A stretch of DNA of 64,000 nucleotides from Rutidosis leptorrhynchoides. Its lineage: Eukaryota > Streptophyta > Magnoliopsida > Asterales > Asteraceae. A program made the translations under genes and the position numbers. Where the stretch lies: the NCBI RefSeq assembly GCF_046630445.1, contig NC_092339.1, forward strand, positions 313,037,501 through 313,101,500, given 5' to 3'. Each line of letters begins with the position of its first letter. Positions within the stretch are counted from its first letter, which is position 1. Below the pieces are notes generated by a model. The model saw nothing but the letters and a program-made list of their open reading frames with translations. It did not search any database and had not been told where the DNA came from. Positions 24,598-35,928 of this stretch are shown here, piece by piece.

Positions 24598-27500
24598 TTA
24601 AGCTGTTGAAGGTGTTGACGAATCTTCTGGAAATAGATGCGGGTATTTCTTCTTCATCTGATCTTCATGCTCCCAGGTGAACTCGGGTCCTCTACGAGCA
24701 TTCCATCGAACCTTAACAATTGGTATCTTGTTTTGCTTAAGTCTTTTAACCTCACGATCCATTATTTCGACGGGTTCTTCGTTGAATTGGAGTTTTTCGT
24801 TGATTTGGATTTCATCTAACGGAATAGTGAGATCTTCTTTAGCAAAACATTTCTTCAAATTCGAGACGTGGAAAGTGTTATGTACAGCTGCGAGTTGTTG
24901 AGGTAACTCAAGTCGGTAAGCTACTGGTCCGACACGATCAATAATCTTGAATGGTCCAATATACCTTGGATTTAATTTCCCTCGTTTACCAAATCGAACA
25001 ACGCCTTTCCAAGGTGCAACTTTAAGCATGACCATCTCTCCAATTTCAAATTCTATATCTTTTCTTTTAATGTCAGCGTAGCTCTTTTGTCGACTTTGGG
25101 CAGTTTTCAACCGTTGTTGAATTTGGATGATCTTCTCGGTAGTTTCTTGTATAATCTCCGGACCCGTAATCTGTCTATCCCCCACTTCACTCCAACAAAT
25201 CGGAGACCTGCACTTTCTACCATAAAGTGCTTCAAACGGTGCCCTCTCAATGCTTGAATGGTAGCTGTTGTTGTAGGAAAATTCTGCTAATGGTAGATGT
25301 CGATCCCAACTGTTTCCGAAATCAATAACACATGCTCGTAGCATGTCTTCAAGCGTTTGTATCGTCCTTTCACTCTGCCCATCAGTTTGTGGATGATAGG
25401 CAGTACTCATGTCTAGACGAGTTCCTAATGCTTGCTGTAATGTCTGCCAGAATCTTGAAATAAATCTGCCATCCCTATCAGAGATAATAGAGATTGGTAT
25501 TCCATGTCTGGAGACGACTTCCTTCAAATACAGTCGTGCTAACTTCTCCATCTTGTCATCTTCTCTTATTGGCAGGAACTGTGCTGATTTGGTGAGACGA
25601 TCAACTATTACCCAAATAGTATCAAAACCACTTGCAGTCCTTGGCAATTTAGTGATGAAATCCATGGTAATGTTTTCCCATTTCCATTCCGGGATTTCGG
25701 GTTGTTGAAGTAGACCTGATGGTTTCTGATGCTCAGCTTTGACCTTAGAACACGTCAAACATTCTCCCACGTATTTAGCAACATCGGCTTTCATACCCGG
25801 CCACCAAAAATGTTTCTTGAGATCCTTGTACATCTTCCCCGTTCCAGGATGTATTGAGTATCTGGTTTTATGAGCTTCTCTAAGTACCATTTCTCTCATA
25901 TCTCCAAATTTTGGTACCCAAATCCTTTCAGCCCTATACCGGGTTCCGTCTTCCTGAATATGAAGATGCTTCTCCGATCCTTTGGGTATTTCATCCTTTA
26001 AATTTCCCTCTTTTAAAACTCTGTGTTGCGCCTCCTTTATTTGAGTAGTAAGGTTATTATGAATCATTATATTCATAGATTTTACTCGAATGGGTTCTCT
26101 TTCCTTCCTGCTCAAGGCATCGGCTACCACATTTGCCTTCCCCGGGTGGTAACGAATCTCAAAGTCGTAATCATTCAATAATTCAATCCACCTACGCTGC
26201 CTCATATTCAGTTGTTTCTGATTAAATATGTGTTGAAGACTTTTGTGGTCGGTATATATAATACTTTTGACCCCATATAAGTAGTGCCTCCAAGTCTTTA
26301 ATGCAAAAACAACCGCGCCTAATTCCAAATCATGCGTCGTATAATTTTGCTCGTGAATCTTTAATTGTCTAGATGCATAAGCAATCACCTTCATTCGTTG
26401 CATTAATACACAACCGAGACCTTGCTTTGATGCGTCACAATAAATCACAAAATCATCATTCCCTTCAGGCAATGACAATATAGGTGCCGTAGTTAGCTTT
26501 TTCTTCAATAACTGAAACGCTTTCTCTTGTTCATCCTTCCATTCAAATTTCTTCCCTTTATGCGTTAATGCAGTCAAGGGTTTTGCTATTCTGGAAAAGT
26601 CTTGGATGAACCTTCTGTAGTAACCAGCTAGTCCTAAAAACTGGCGTATGTGTTTCGTAGTTTTCGGGGTTTCCCACTTTTCAACAGTTTCTATCTTTGC
26701 TGGATCCACCTTAATACCTTCTTTGTTCACTATGTGACCGAGGAATTGAACTTCTTCCAACCAAAATGCACACTTTGAAAACTTAGCGTATAATTCTTCC
26801 TTCCTCAATACTTCTAACACCTTTCTCAAATGTTCACCGTGTTCTTGGTCATTCTTTGAGTAAATAAGTATGTCATCAATGAAAACAATGACAAACTTGT
26901 CAAGGTATGGTCCACACACTCGGTTCATAAGGTCCATGAACACAGCTGGTGCATTAGTTAAACCAAATGGCATGACCATAAACTCGTAATGACCGTAACG
27001 TGTTCTGAAAGCAGTCTTTGGAATATCATCTTCTTTCACCCGCATTTGATGATACCCGGAACGTAAGTCAATCTTTGAATAAACAGACGAGCCTTGTAGT
27101 TGATCAAATAAGTCATCGATTCTCGGTAGTGGGTAGCGGTTCTTGATGGTAATTTTGTTCAACTCTCGGTAGTCGATACACAACCTGAATGTACCATCTT
27201 TCTTCTTGACAAACAAAACAGGAGCTCCCCACGGTGATGTGCTTGGTCGAATGAAACCACGCTCTAAAAGTTCTTGTAATTGGCTTTGTAGTTCTTTCAT
27301 CTCGCTGGGTGCGAGTCTGTAAGGAGCACGAGCTATTGGTGCAGCTCCTGGTACAAGATCTATTTGAAATTCAACGGATCGATGTGGGGGTAATCCCGGT
27401 AATTCTTTCAGAAATACATCGGGAAATTCTTTTGCAATGGGAACATCATTGATGCTCTTTTCTTCAGTTTGTACTTTCTCAACGTGTGCTAGAACAGCAT

Positions 27501-28997
27501 AGCAACCTTTTCTTATTAGTTTTTGTGCCTTCAAATTACTAATAAGATGTAGCTTCGTGTTGCCCTTTTCTCCGTACACCATTAAGGGTTTTCCTTTTTC
27601 TCGTATAATGCGAATTGCATTTTTGTAACAAACGATCTCTGCTTTCACTTCTTTCAACCAGTCCATACCGATTATCACATCAAAACTCCCTAACTCTACT
27701 GGTATCAAATCAATCTTAAATGTTTCGCTAACCAGTTTAATTTCTCGATTCCGACATATATTATCTGCTGAAATTAATTTACCATTTGCTAATTCGAGTA
27801 AAAATTTACTATCCAAAGGCGTCAATGGACAACTTAATTTAGCACAAAAATCTCTACTCATATAGCTTCTATCCGCACCCGAATCAAATAAAACGTAAGC
27901 AGATTTATTGTCAATAAGAAACGTACCCGTAACAAGCTCCGGGTCTTCCTGTGCCTCTGCCGCATTAATATTGAAAACTCTTCCGCGGCCTTGTCCATTC
28001 GTGTTCTCCTGGTTCGGGCAATTTCTAATAATGTGGCCCGGTTTTCCACATTTATAACAAACTACATTGGCATAACTTGCTCCGACACTACTTGCTCCGC
28101 CATTACTCGTTCCGACACCATTTGTTCCTTTCGTTCTATTAACCCCTGGTCCGTAGACCTCACACTTCGCCGCGCTATGACCATTTCTTTTACACTTGTT
28201 GCAAAATTTGGTGCAGAACCCCGAGTGATACTTTTCACACCTTTGGCATAGCTGCTTCTGATTGTTGTTGTTGTTGCGGTTATTATTGTTGTTGGGATGA
28301 TTGTTGTAGTTGCTGTTGTTGTTGTTGTTGTTGTTGGGCCATTTGTTGTAGTTGCGATTGATGTTGCGATTGTTGGGATAATTGTTGCGATTATTGTTGT
28401 AATTGCTGTTGTTGTTGTATTGGTGATTCTTATCACCGTTTTCCTCCCACTTTCTTTTGACTTGCTTCACATTGGCCTCTTCAGCAGTCTGTTCTTTAAT
28501 TCTTTCTTCAATCTGGTTCACTAGTTTGTGAGCCATTCTACATGCCTGTTGTATGGAGGCGGGCTCGTGTGAACTTATATCTTCTTGGATTCTTTCCGGT
28601 AATCCTTTCACAAACGCGTCGATCTTCTCTTCCTCATCTTCGAATGCTCCCGGACACAATAGGCACAATTCTGTGAATCGTCTTTCGTACGTGGTAATAT
28701 CAAATCCTTGGGTTCGTAACCCTCTAAGTTCTGTCTTGAGCTTATTGACCTCGATTCTGGGACGGTACTTCTCGTTCATCAAGTGCTTGAATGCTGACCA
28801 CGGTAGTGCGTACGCATCATCTTGTCCCACTTGCTCTAGATAGGTATTCCACCATGTTAATGCAGAACCTGTGAAGGTATGCGTAGCGTACTTCACTTTG
28901 TCCTCTTCAGTACACTTACTTATGGCAAACACCGATTCGACCTTCTCGGTCCACCATTTCAATCCGATCGGTCCTTCGGTTCCATCAAATTCCAAAG
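24598..28997 (-). CDS. Chromovirus gag-pol polyprotein (gag 3' part through chromodomain)
   Basis: This frame encodes most of the replication polyprotein. The open frame runs on to 29040, but its first codons come from the inserted LTR. Residues counted from 29040: rest of the retrotransposon gag domain (to about 170); an Asn-rich tract (about 205-260); knuckle-like CQRC...C near 261-282 and a canonical [14 protein letters not shown] near 326-340; protease DSGAD near 383; reverse transcriptase FIDDILIYS near 718; RNase H TDHKSL near 930; integrase catalytic D, D, E near 1124, 1184 and 1220, then a GPF-type domain; and a chromodomain (about 1417-1470) that may guide integration to heterochromatin. 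All catalytic motifs are intact. The gag N-terminus lies at 39014-39190, beyond the nested element. Confidence 0.93.
28260..28425 (-). repeat. AAC/GTT triplet tract coding an Asn-rich gag linker
   Basis: Runs of ttg/gtt triplets encode a segment of about 60 residues made mostly of Asn between gag and the zinc knuckles. Long frames on the other strand or in other phases here (Val-, Ile- or Thr-rich) are by-products of the triplet repeat. Confidence 0.85.
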
Positions 28998-31900
28998 TGT
29001 AACGACCCGTCCTAATCCTCCTGGACGTAGTCATCAACATTTGGTCCCATTGCGATGATCGACTCCAAGTAATGTCCTTAAAATGAGCAAATGCACAGCG
29101 GAAGACTTAATTCGTACCTGAGAATAACATGCTTTAAAATGTCAACATAAAGTTGGTGAGATATATAGGTTTAATGCTAGCAGCGTTATAACTATGGACC
29201 ACAAGATTTCAGGTTTATACATAATACACTCCTCGTGTATGGAAAAGACGTTGAGCACTTGGTAACCATACTTAACATTTAAATCACAGCAGCATACTCT
29301 TAAATAAACCCTACACTGTACCAAGTGTAGTAACGAAACGAAGTACTGTGCAACCGTTTAAAACTGGTCGTCCAGCCCGGTTGGGGTTGTCAGGCCCGAT
29401 AGATCTATCAACAGGATTCGCGTTTACGCTCCTCACGTAAATATTAGCTACCAAGTATAAAGAGATATGCCATGGTACAACTCAACGTAGAATTTATATT
29501 TTTGATCACTTGCGTCCATAACGTAAATCATTTATAAAAAACAGCGCATGTATTCTCAGCCCAAAATATTTAGAGTTAAAAGGGAACTATATACTCACCT
29601 AATGTATTTTGTAGTAAAAATACATATAACATCACTGAACAAGTGTAGGGTTGGCCTCGGATTCACGAACCTTCTAAAGCTTTTCTAAAAAAAATAAGTG
29701 GCTCCGAACGAACTCGAACCTAAGACCTTTCGGTTTCCTATCACACCTCTAACCATTGAACCGTCCATTACATTATTGTAACAACTCTTACGTCTAATCA
29801 TTTAACCCCCGTAAGCTTATCATAATCATATTCGTTTCATATAATTGTCGTCAGTATCATGATCCTCTCATCATTTTTGCTTTATAATGGTCTCATCATC
29901 ATAATAATAAGAATACTAAGATTGTGGGCTAGTGCAATATATCCATATATATTTTGAGACCCAATATAAAACCCATTTATCAATTAGGAGACTCATGAGG
30001 GATTGAGTTCCATTTTTCAGTTTGTGTTCGTTTGGAAATAAAAGAAACCGAATTGGACTTCTTAACTCGGCACCTTCTTGAAACAGAAATGCGGACCCAC
30101 GTGGAAATTTGAGGATGCGGTTTTGTTGGTCATATTGGAACGGTTTTAAAAATATATAATGCATTGGATACTTTCACTTGGATACCCATATCTATGTTAC
30201 ACCCTTTTTATTTTTCAAACCAATAAAAATAGGACATCATCATCCTTTTGATGTCACCTTGTCCCCTTGATTGGAATATGCTCATAATTTATAAAAACCA
30301 TCTTACCATACTAGATACAGAATTTCTCGTATACCTTTAATACTTGTTTTATATTATTGTGGTGGTTTTTGGGTGGGTTTGCATAGAAACAGAAGTTAAC
30401 GTAGCAGCAATCAAGGATGGGTGTTTGTGGCAGTTTGATCAAATAACAGGAACAAATAAAATATATATGTGGTGGTAGCATTATTTGAAATGGTGTGGCG
30501 GTTTTGGTGGTTTGTGCCAATGGTTGAATATGGTAGTGAGGTTCAAAGAAGGTGATGATGGAGAAGAGTGATCAAGGTGATGTTGGTGTGTGGTTGCAGT
30601 AAGGGTTTGTTAGGCTGAGGTGGTTCAACGGTTTGAAGTGGGTGGTTCTGTTGGTGGTGTATGGTGTCGGTTTTGGAAGGCTGGAAAACAGTAATAAGGT
30701 GTAAAAATTCTCGAACAAGAAAAGAAGGCGGAAACACTGTAGTTGTCTTCATGAATATAGCCAAGTGTGATGGAGATCGAACCCATATAACTGAAGTAAA
30801 GGAGTCGAGAAACAAGAACAGAAGTGGGTTGCGGGTTTGGTTCGTAATAGATACAAGAAGAAAATAAAACAAACAAAGGTTTCTAGTTTCCTGTTCTTGA
30901 CCTTCGAAACAGAAACAGATTACATAAGGGCATCAATAGTAACTTCGTAGTAGCAGCAAGTACAAGCTCGAACCATAAATGTTTCAATTTTTGATGGTTG
31001 GAAGTTGAGAAGGAGAAAGAAAAGTATATAAGGAGATATAAAGGTGACGGGTTATGGTTGTCTCCAAAGGTGATGGTGGGTTGATCGAACTAGAATAGGA
31101 ACCGTAATTAGATGATGGTGACAAGTGATTGATGTTTGATGATGGTTTGAAGATGGTGAAGACTGCAACAGTAGGTTTCGTGTGGTTTAGTTAGTGGGTG
31201 TTATTCTTAATGTGTGTAGGAAAACAGAAAATAAAAGTGGTGAAAGGTGACGGTTCCAGTTGAAGAGGGTAGTTGTGGCGATGGGATTGTTGGTCGTGGA
31301 GGGTGGATAGTGGTGAAGGATGCCGGTTTCAAAGGTGATCCGATTGTGGTGGCTCGAGTAGACGAAGGATTTTGGTGATGAAGAAGATAACTCACGGTTG
31401 TTGCTTGGTTGGAAAAAAAAGATGATATGGAAATATGGTTTCAATTATGCCTAAATATCTCTATATGATATATGTATATATAACATATGTGTAAACCCAT
31501 AAACATTAATAATGTTAATTGACACTATACATTCACGGATATGATTAATAACAGAAATAATATTATAATCAAATCACTATTTCAATTTGCAATTTGAAAG
31601 AAACGTATAACAACTTTTGATCCTTCTATTCATTCATGGACGAAATAATAATTTAATAATAATATAATAATAATAATTACTAAAATGCAAAGGAATTCAA
31701 TCACTCAATCAAGCACAGATCTTAAATTGGATAGCCAATAGTTACAGTTTAGTCGACATAAATTCGAATTAAACTTTTCTAAATAATAATCGAAACGTCC
31801 AACGAGTAATACAATTATATTTGATATACTCTCTTTCTCTATATATATAGATTTATAACAATTTAATTATATATATTATTATTTTAAGTTATTATATATA

Positions 31901-32078
31901 CACATATATCTATTTACAAATAGTGGTTCGTGAATCGTCAGGAATAGTCAAAGGTCAATTGAATATATGGATATCGTTTCAAAATTTTCTAGACTCAGAA
32001 TTGCCGATCTTGCTTATCGTGTCTGAAACATATATAGATTAGGGTTTAAATTTGGTCGGAAATTTCCGGGTCGTTACA
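28998..32078 (-). repeat. 3' LTR of the nested element
   Basis: Begins tgtaacgacccg and ends gggtcgttaca on the plus strand. The blocks near 29100-29230 (hexamers such as gcggaag, and accacaagatttca) resemble blocks in the host chromovirus LTR. Frames near 29916-31444 recur in the other LTR and have no protein features. Confidence 0.94.
29687..29768 (-). other. tRNA-like Pol III unit inside the LTR, copy 1
   Basis: On the minus strand there is an A-box-like TGGTTAGAGGTG (29755-29744), then a B-box-like GGTTCGAGTTC (29720-29710, one mismatch from consensus), and then a run of eight T (29694-29687) that could terminate Pol III. The spacing (about 24 nt between boxes) is tRNA-like. The stems do not fold as a proper tRNA by eye, so this is probably a tRNA or SINE-head remnant. 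Confidence 0.5.
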
Positions 32079-34318
32079 GTACCCACCCGTTAAAGAAATT
32101 TCGTCCCCGAAATTTGATAGAGGTTGTCATAAATAACAATAGGAATGTTTTCATGACGAATATGAGGTAATAATAGAGTTTTATCATTATTGGAAGATAT
32201 GGATAAAACGATTCGATCATGTGAAGCGTACGAGTGGAGCTATCACAAAAGAGTGATATGAGTAAATAATATATTCATTTCAACTGATGAGGTAGTTACT
32301 ATTGACTTTCGGGATTTATGGGATTTAAAGAAAATCTTACGTAATAAGATTTGGTTCTTCGACGATTTAGGAAACAGGATCTCCTTTGATTTAATGCGAT
32401 AATCTGTTTCGATTTCTTTGTCGGATATTTCACTATAAATCCACCTCCTTCCCTTTCTTACTTCCATACCTCACATCTCTTACTCTTCCTCCTCTAATTC
32501 ATACCTTAAGGTATCCTTTAAAATGCTTCATCCCGTTCTGATTTTTGTTATACTTCTAACTTTCATATCTTTCATTCTTCTCTTTCATCTACCGCTAGAA
32601 GAATCTATTCACTTTTATGATTTTATTGGAATTATAATGTTTCTAATTCTCCCGTGTCTTTACGTCGCCATACGTATTGATATACACGGTTTGTAGTTTC
32701 TGGATGGTTATTGGGTTTGATATCTTTCCTTATATTTCGATGCTCCTGCTTCTATTTTCCATAATCATTGGCATCCATAGTTAATACTCTCTCCTATTTG
32801 CTGTGATCTATACCCCAATTTCTATTTTGGGACTTTGTCCCTTCGTTTCTTCTTCCCGTCCTTGAGTCAAGCGATCAATAGTTCGGAATTCGTAGGTATA
32901 AAATTCAGAATGAACATAGTTAATGCTCCAAGAAAGGAATGGTAATGGCACGATTTTGATTTGTCAAATTACCAGAATATCCAGGAAAATAGAACTATCA
33001 ATATGATTTGTTCTTAATACGTTTCGGAATTGGATAGAATGTAAAAGCCGTGTAACATGGCACATGATGACGGTACTGTGAATCATCACATTCCATTAGA
33101 AACTCAACATGACTTACTGTAATATAATGAAGTTGATCAAGTTTCATTATATTATACTAATTCATGTATCAGTTCCCAACACTACTTCAAAAACATTCAT
33201 ATTTTAAACTCGGAGGTTTCAGAATTTAGAAACTAACACAGTTTCTTTTATATTGTAACGTAGATATTATGGAGAAATAAATATTCTCAGATAAGAATAC
33301 TTATGAAAATATCTTCAGAAATATTGAGGATATTTATAATGAAAGGCACGATGATATCGTAAATCTTCTATCATTGATGGATAACGAGGAAGATTTGTCT
33401 GCGAAGGTTTAGAATGAGGAGTAAGGTGTTGCTAACGATTTCAACAGGTACGGAATCTTTTGGATCCTTTGAAGTCAGATTTAGTTTTCACGATTTGTTC
33501 ACGGCCTTCTTCATACTTTGCTCAAACCTTTTTCCATTTCTCAACCTTCTCTTTTCGGAGCTTTACCAATACACTGTATTGTATCATCAAACTTTTGACC
33601 GTTAAAGTCATTTACAGTTTTTGCTGCTTCATCAGCTTTTCAAGAACTACTTCATAGTTCAGGGTGTTTTTCAGAAACTTCACATTCGAAGTATGAATTT
33701 CTTAGGGATAAACGTTATAGGTATAACTGGAGAAGTGCTACGAGATTTTCAAAATACTAATTGCGGATTCTGCCGAAGAGATAACAAGCTGCTGGTACAT
33801 CTGCTGATGATGTCGTGGAATATAAAAGGTTCTCCGGTGGTAACGGCAAAGGAACAAGGTATAAATATCGAAGTTATAATAAGAGTAGTTTTACTGAGAT
33901 GTCGAAGTGGAGCTGTGACATAATTGACTACTTTGGAAAGGATTTTTAAGTTTGTTTTGCTATTAAATGGCAAAGGATTCAACACAGGTACGTGTTAACC
34001 TATGAATTTGGATTCGAGGGTTTTCAGGTGCGTAAATCTTTTCTTCTGTAGACGAGGTGCGGCGGGTTCGACTTCTCGATCGAGATGTTTTCAAGAATCA
34101 TGAAAATATTTGAATACGAATTGTAACCGTCAAGATACGAATGAGGTTTAAGATAAAATCAAGTGGCAAGCTTGAAGAATTGTTTAGTTTCATATGTTTT
34201 AATCCGCATTTTAACTCATTTTAATTGTCCAAAGTTAGCAGTCCAATAGTCCGATTGTCCAATGGTCCAATATATTCATATATAATTTAATATATAATAT
34301 TCGAATTAAATAATACGT

Positions 34319-34494
34319 ATCGTGACCCGTGTACCGGTCTCAGTGTCGATCACAACTCAAAGTATATATATATTTTGGAATCAACTCCGACCCTGTATAG
34401 CCAACTCCCACCTTCACATATAGAGTGTCTATGGTTGTTCCGAAATATATATATAGATGGGTCGATATGATAAGTCGAAACCTTGTATACGTGT
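34319..34494. repeat. LTR-like block shared with the host chromovirus family
   Basis: The stretch from gtgacccgtg through the tatatattttggaatcaac and gttgttccgaaatatat sections to gaaaccttgtatacgtgtc closely matches 22376-22543 and 42265-42431 in the chromovirus LTRs. Here it lies in the interior of a different element, so it was acquired by recombination or template switching. Confidence 0.8.
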
Positions 34495-34890
34495 CCCGTT
34501 ATTTAAAGTGCGTAAAAGTAAATAACAGAAATTAAATGACGATAAATAAAATTGCGAGATTGTAAATTGCGATAATGTAAATTGCGATAAAATGTAATCA
34601 GTTAGTTGGGAACAGTTAGCTAGGAACAGTTAGCGTGGAACCTTAATAATATTTCAATTAGTTAATCCGTTTGTTTCTAACAAATTTTATTATATCCAAT
34701 GTTTTCTTCATTATGCCACTTGTTGGGTTTTGATAGGTCAAAATCCAAATATGAAATTTGAATGGAAATGGTTATTCTGTGGTGAACGGATACCTATATC
34801 AGTGGTTGCAAGTAGGATAGCAAATGACCGTTGAATCAGATCCGGAGAATGTACAATGTAACTTATTAATGTGAATTTTAAATATTCCTT

Positions 34891-34912
34891 GGGTACTACC
34901 CACCCGTTAAAA
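34891..34912 (-). other. Internal PPT-like copy in the nested element
   Basis: The sequence gggtactacccacccgttaa nearly repeats the true PPT at 32079-32095. It lies about 1 kb from the PBS. The host element has an equivalent site at 39325-39344. Confidence 0.6.
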
Positions 34913-35274
34913 TGTTTTCATCACTAACAGTTTGTACGAAAGAATTTTTAATTACGATCTTTATGAAAATATACTTGCATATATATTTTCTTCAGATGTA
35001 GTTATGGATTCAATGAGTCAATAAGATTTTATACTCATTTGATTTATTGTTAGCACTTGATTACATGATCTCTAAAACTTTAGAGATTACATAATTGCCA
35101 CGTCGGACGAAGGTAAATGAGGTAGGACAATACGTAGAACGAAATTAATCGATGTAGAACGATATGTAGAACGGTGTTTATACTCGAGGTATAGGTTGTG
35201 ACGTTAGGGTTTATGACGCGGTTGTGGTTTGGGGATGTTAAGAGTACTGTCGACGTTGATGATGGTGATACTGA

Positions 35275-35580
35275 TTATGCTGCTGATGCTGCTGCTGGTG
35301 TTCGTAACCTTCGCACCAGGTTCTCCAAAGTCGTCACACGAGCGCGTAGTTCGTTAACTTCTTCTAGTACACCGGGATGATTGGTGGTTGGAGCGAGTGA
35401 ATGAACAAGATTCGTGATATGGGATATTATGTAATTGTGACGAGATAATCTAGAAATGAAAGAGAAAATGGGTTCTCGAACAGGTTTGCCGGTAAGTGCT
35501 TCAGGTTCATCGCCAAGAAAGTAATTTGGTGGATGGAAGGGATCTTCGTCGTGAAATAATTTTCGAATATAGGATGATAT
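35275..35580 (-). pseudogene. Relic leader ORF with a coiled-coil segment
   Basis: A minus-strand frame is open for at least 100 codons and ends at a TAA at 35277-35275. It has protein-like composition: a DPFHPPNYFLGDEP segment, a region rich in S, H, I and L, then EEVNELRARVTTLENLVRRL, which has heptad spacing typical of a coiled coil. No ATG opens the frame. It occupies the same position between PBS and gag as the acidic and F-box-like ORFs of the host element. It is probably a remnant of a gag-proximal or accessory protein. I cannot name the family. Confidence 0.55.
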
Positions 35581-35914
35581 TCTAATTTCATAGAATATCT
35601 GTATATATAGTACTAAAGATTCCGTAGTCTACGAAGGAATTTACGACATGTGTCAGGCAATTCTATAGTAACAGGTACGCTAAGATATGAATTTTGTCTA
35701 TACACTATCAATGCAGTAAATGCAGTAAGACGTGTCTAGACTTATGAATGATAAGCAGGTAATTCCCTAAAGATGATAAGCAGATGGTTTCCGACTCGAA
35801 ATGATAAGCAAAACTTTTTGACAGGTAGACACGGTCAAAGTCCAGACTCACTAATGTATCCTAACAACTACCAGTTAGACACACTAATGCAAGGCCTGGT
35901 TCGCTAAGACCAAT

Positions 35915-35926
35915 GCTCTGATACCA
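35915..35926 (-). other. Primer-binding site of the nested element
   Basis: Plus-strand gctctgatacca is the complement of TGGTATCAGAGC, the initiator-Met tRNA PBS. Two bases separate it from the 5' LTR at 35929. Confidence 0.92.
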
Positions 35927-35928
35927 CC

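Larger units (their letters stand above)
32079..35914 (-). other. Interior of the nested non-autonomous element
   Basis: Starts with a PPT (gtacccacccgttaaag, 32079-32095). About 3.8 kb follows with no catalytic domains. Three parts are recognisable: an LTR-like block at 34319-34494, an internal PPT-like copy at 34896-34912, and the relic of a leader protein at 35275-35580. The rest (32100-34300) is AT-rich with short random frames only. Confidence 0.75.

Noticed and set aside
28062..28524. Thr/Ile-rich and Val-rich long frames
   Set aside because: By-products of the AAC/GTT repeat that encodes Asn in gag.
29696..29768. Functional tRNA gene
   Set aside because: A and B boxes are present but the acceptor and other stems do not pair well by eye, so it is reported only as tRNA-like.
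30543..30876. Overlapping Phe/Ser/Pro-rich frames in the nested LTRs (also 37474)
   Set aside because: Alternative phases of a GT-rich LTR tract. They overlap each other and show no family.
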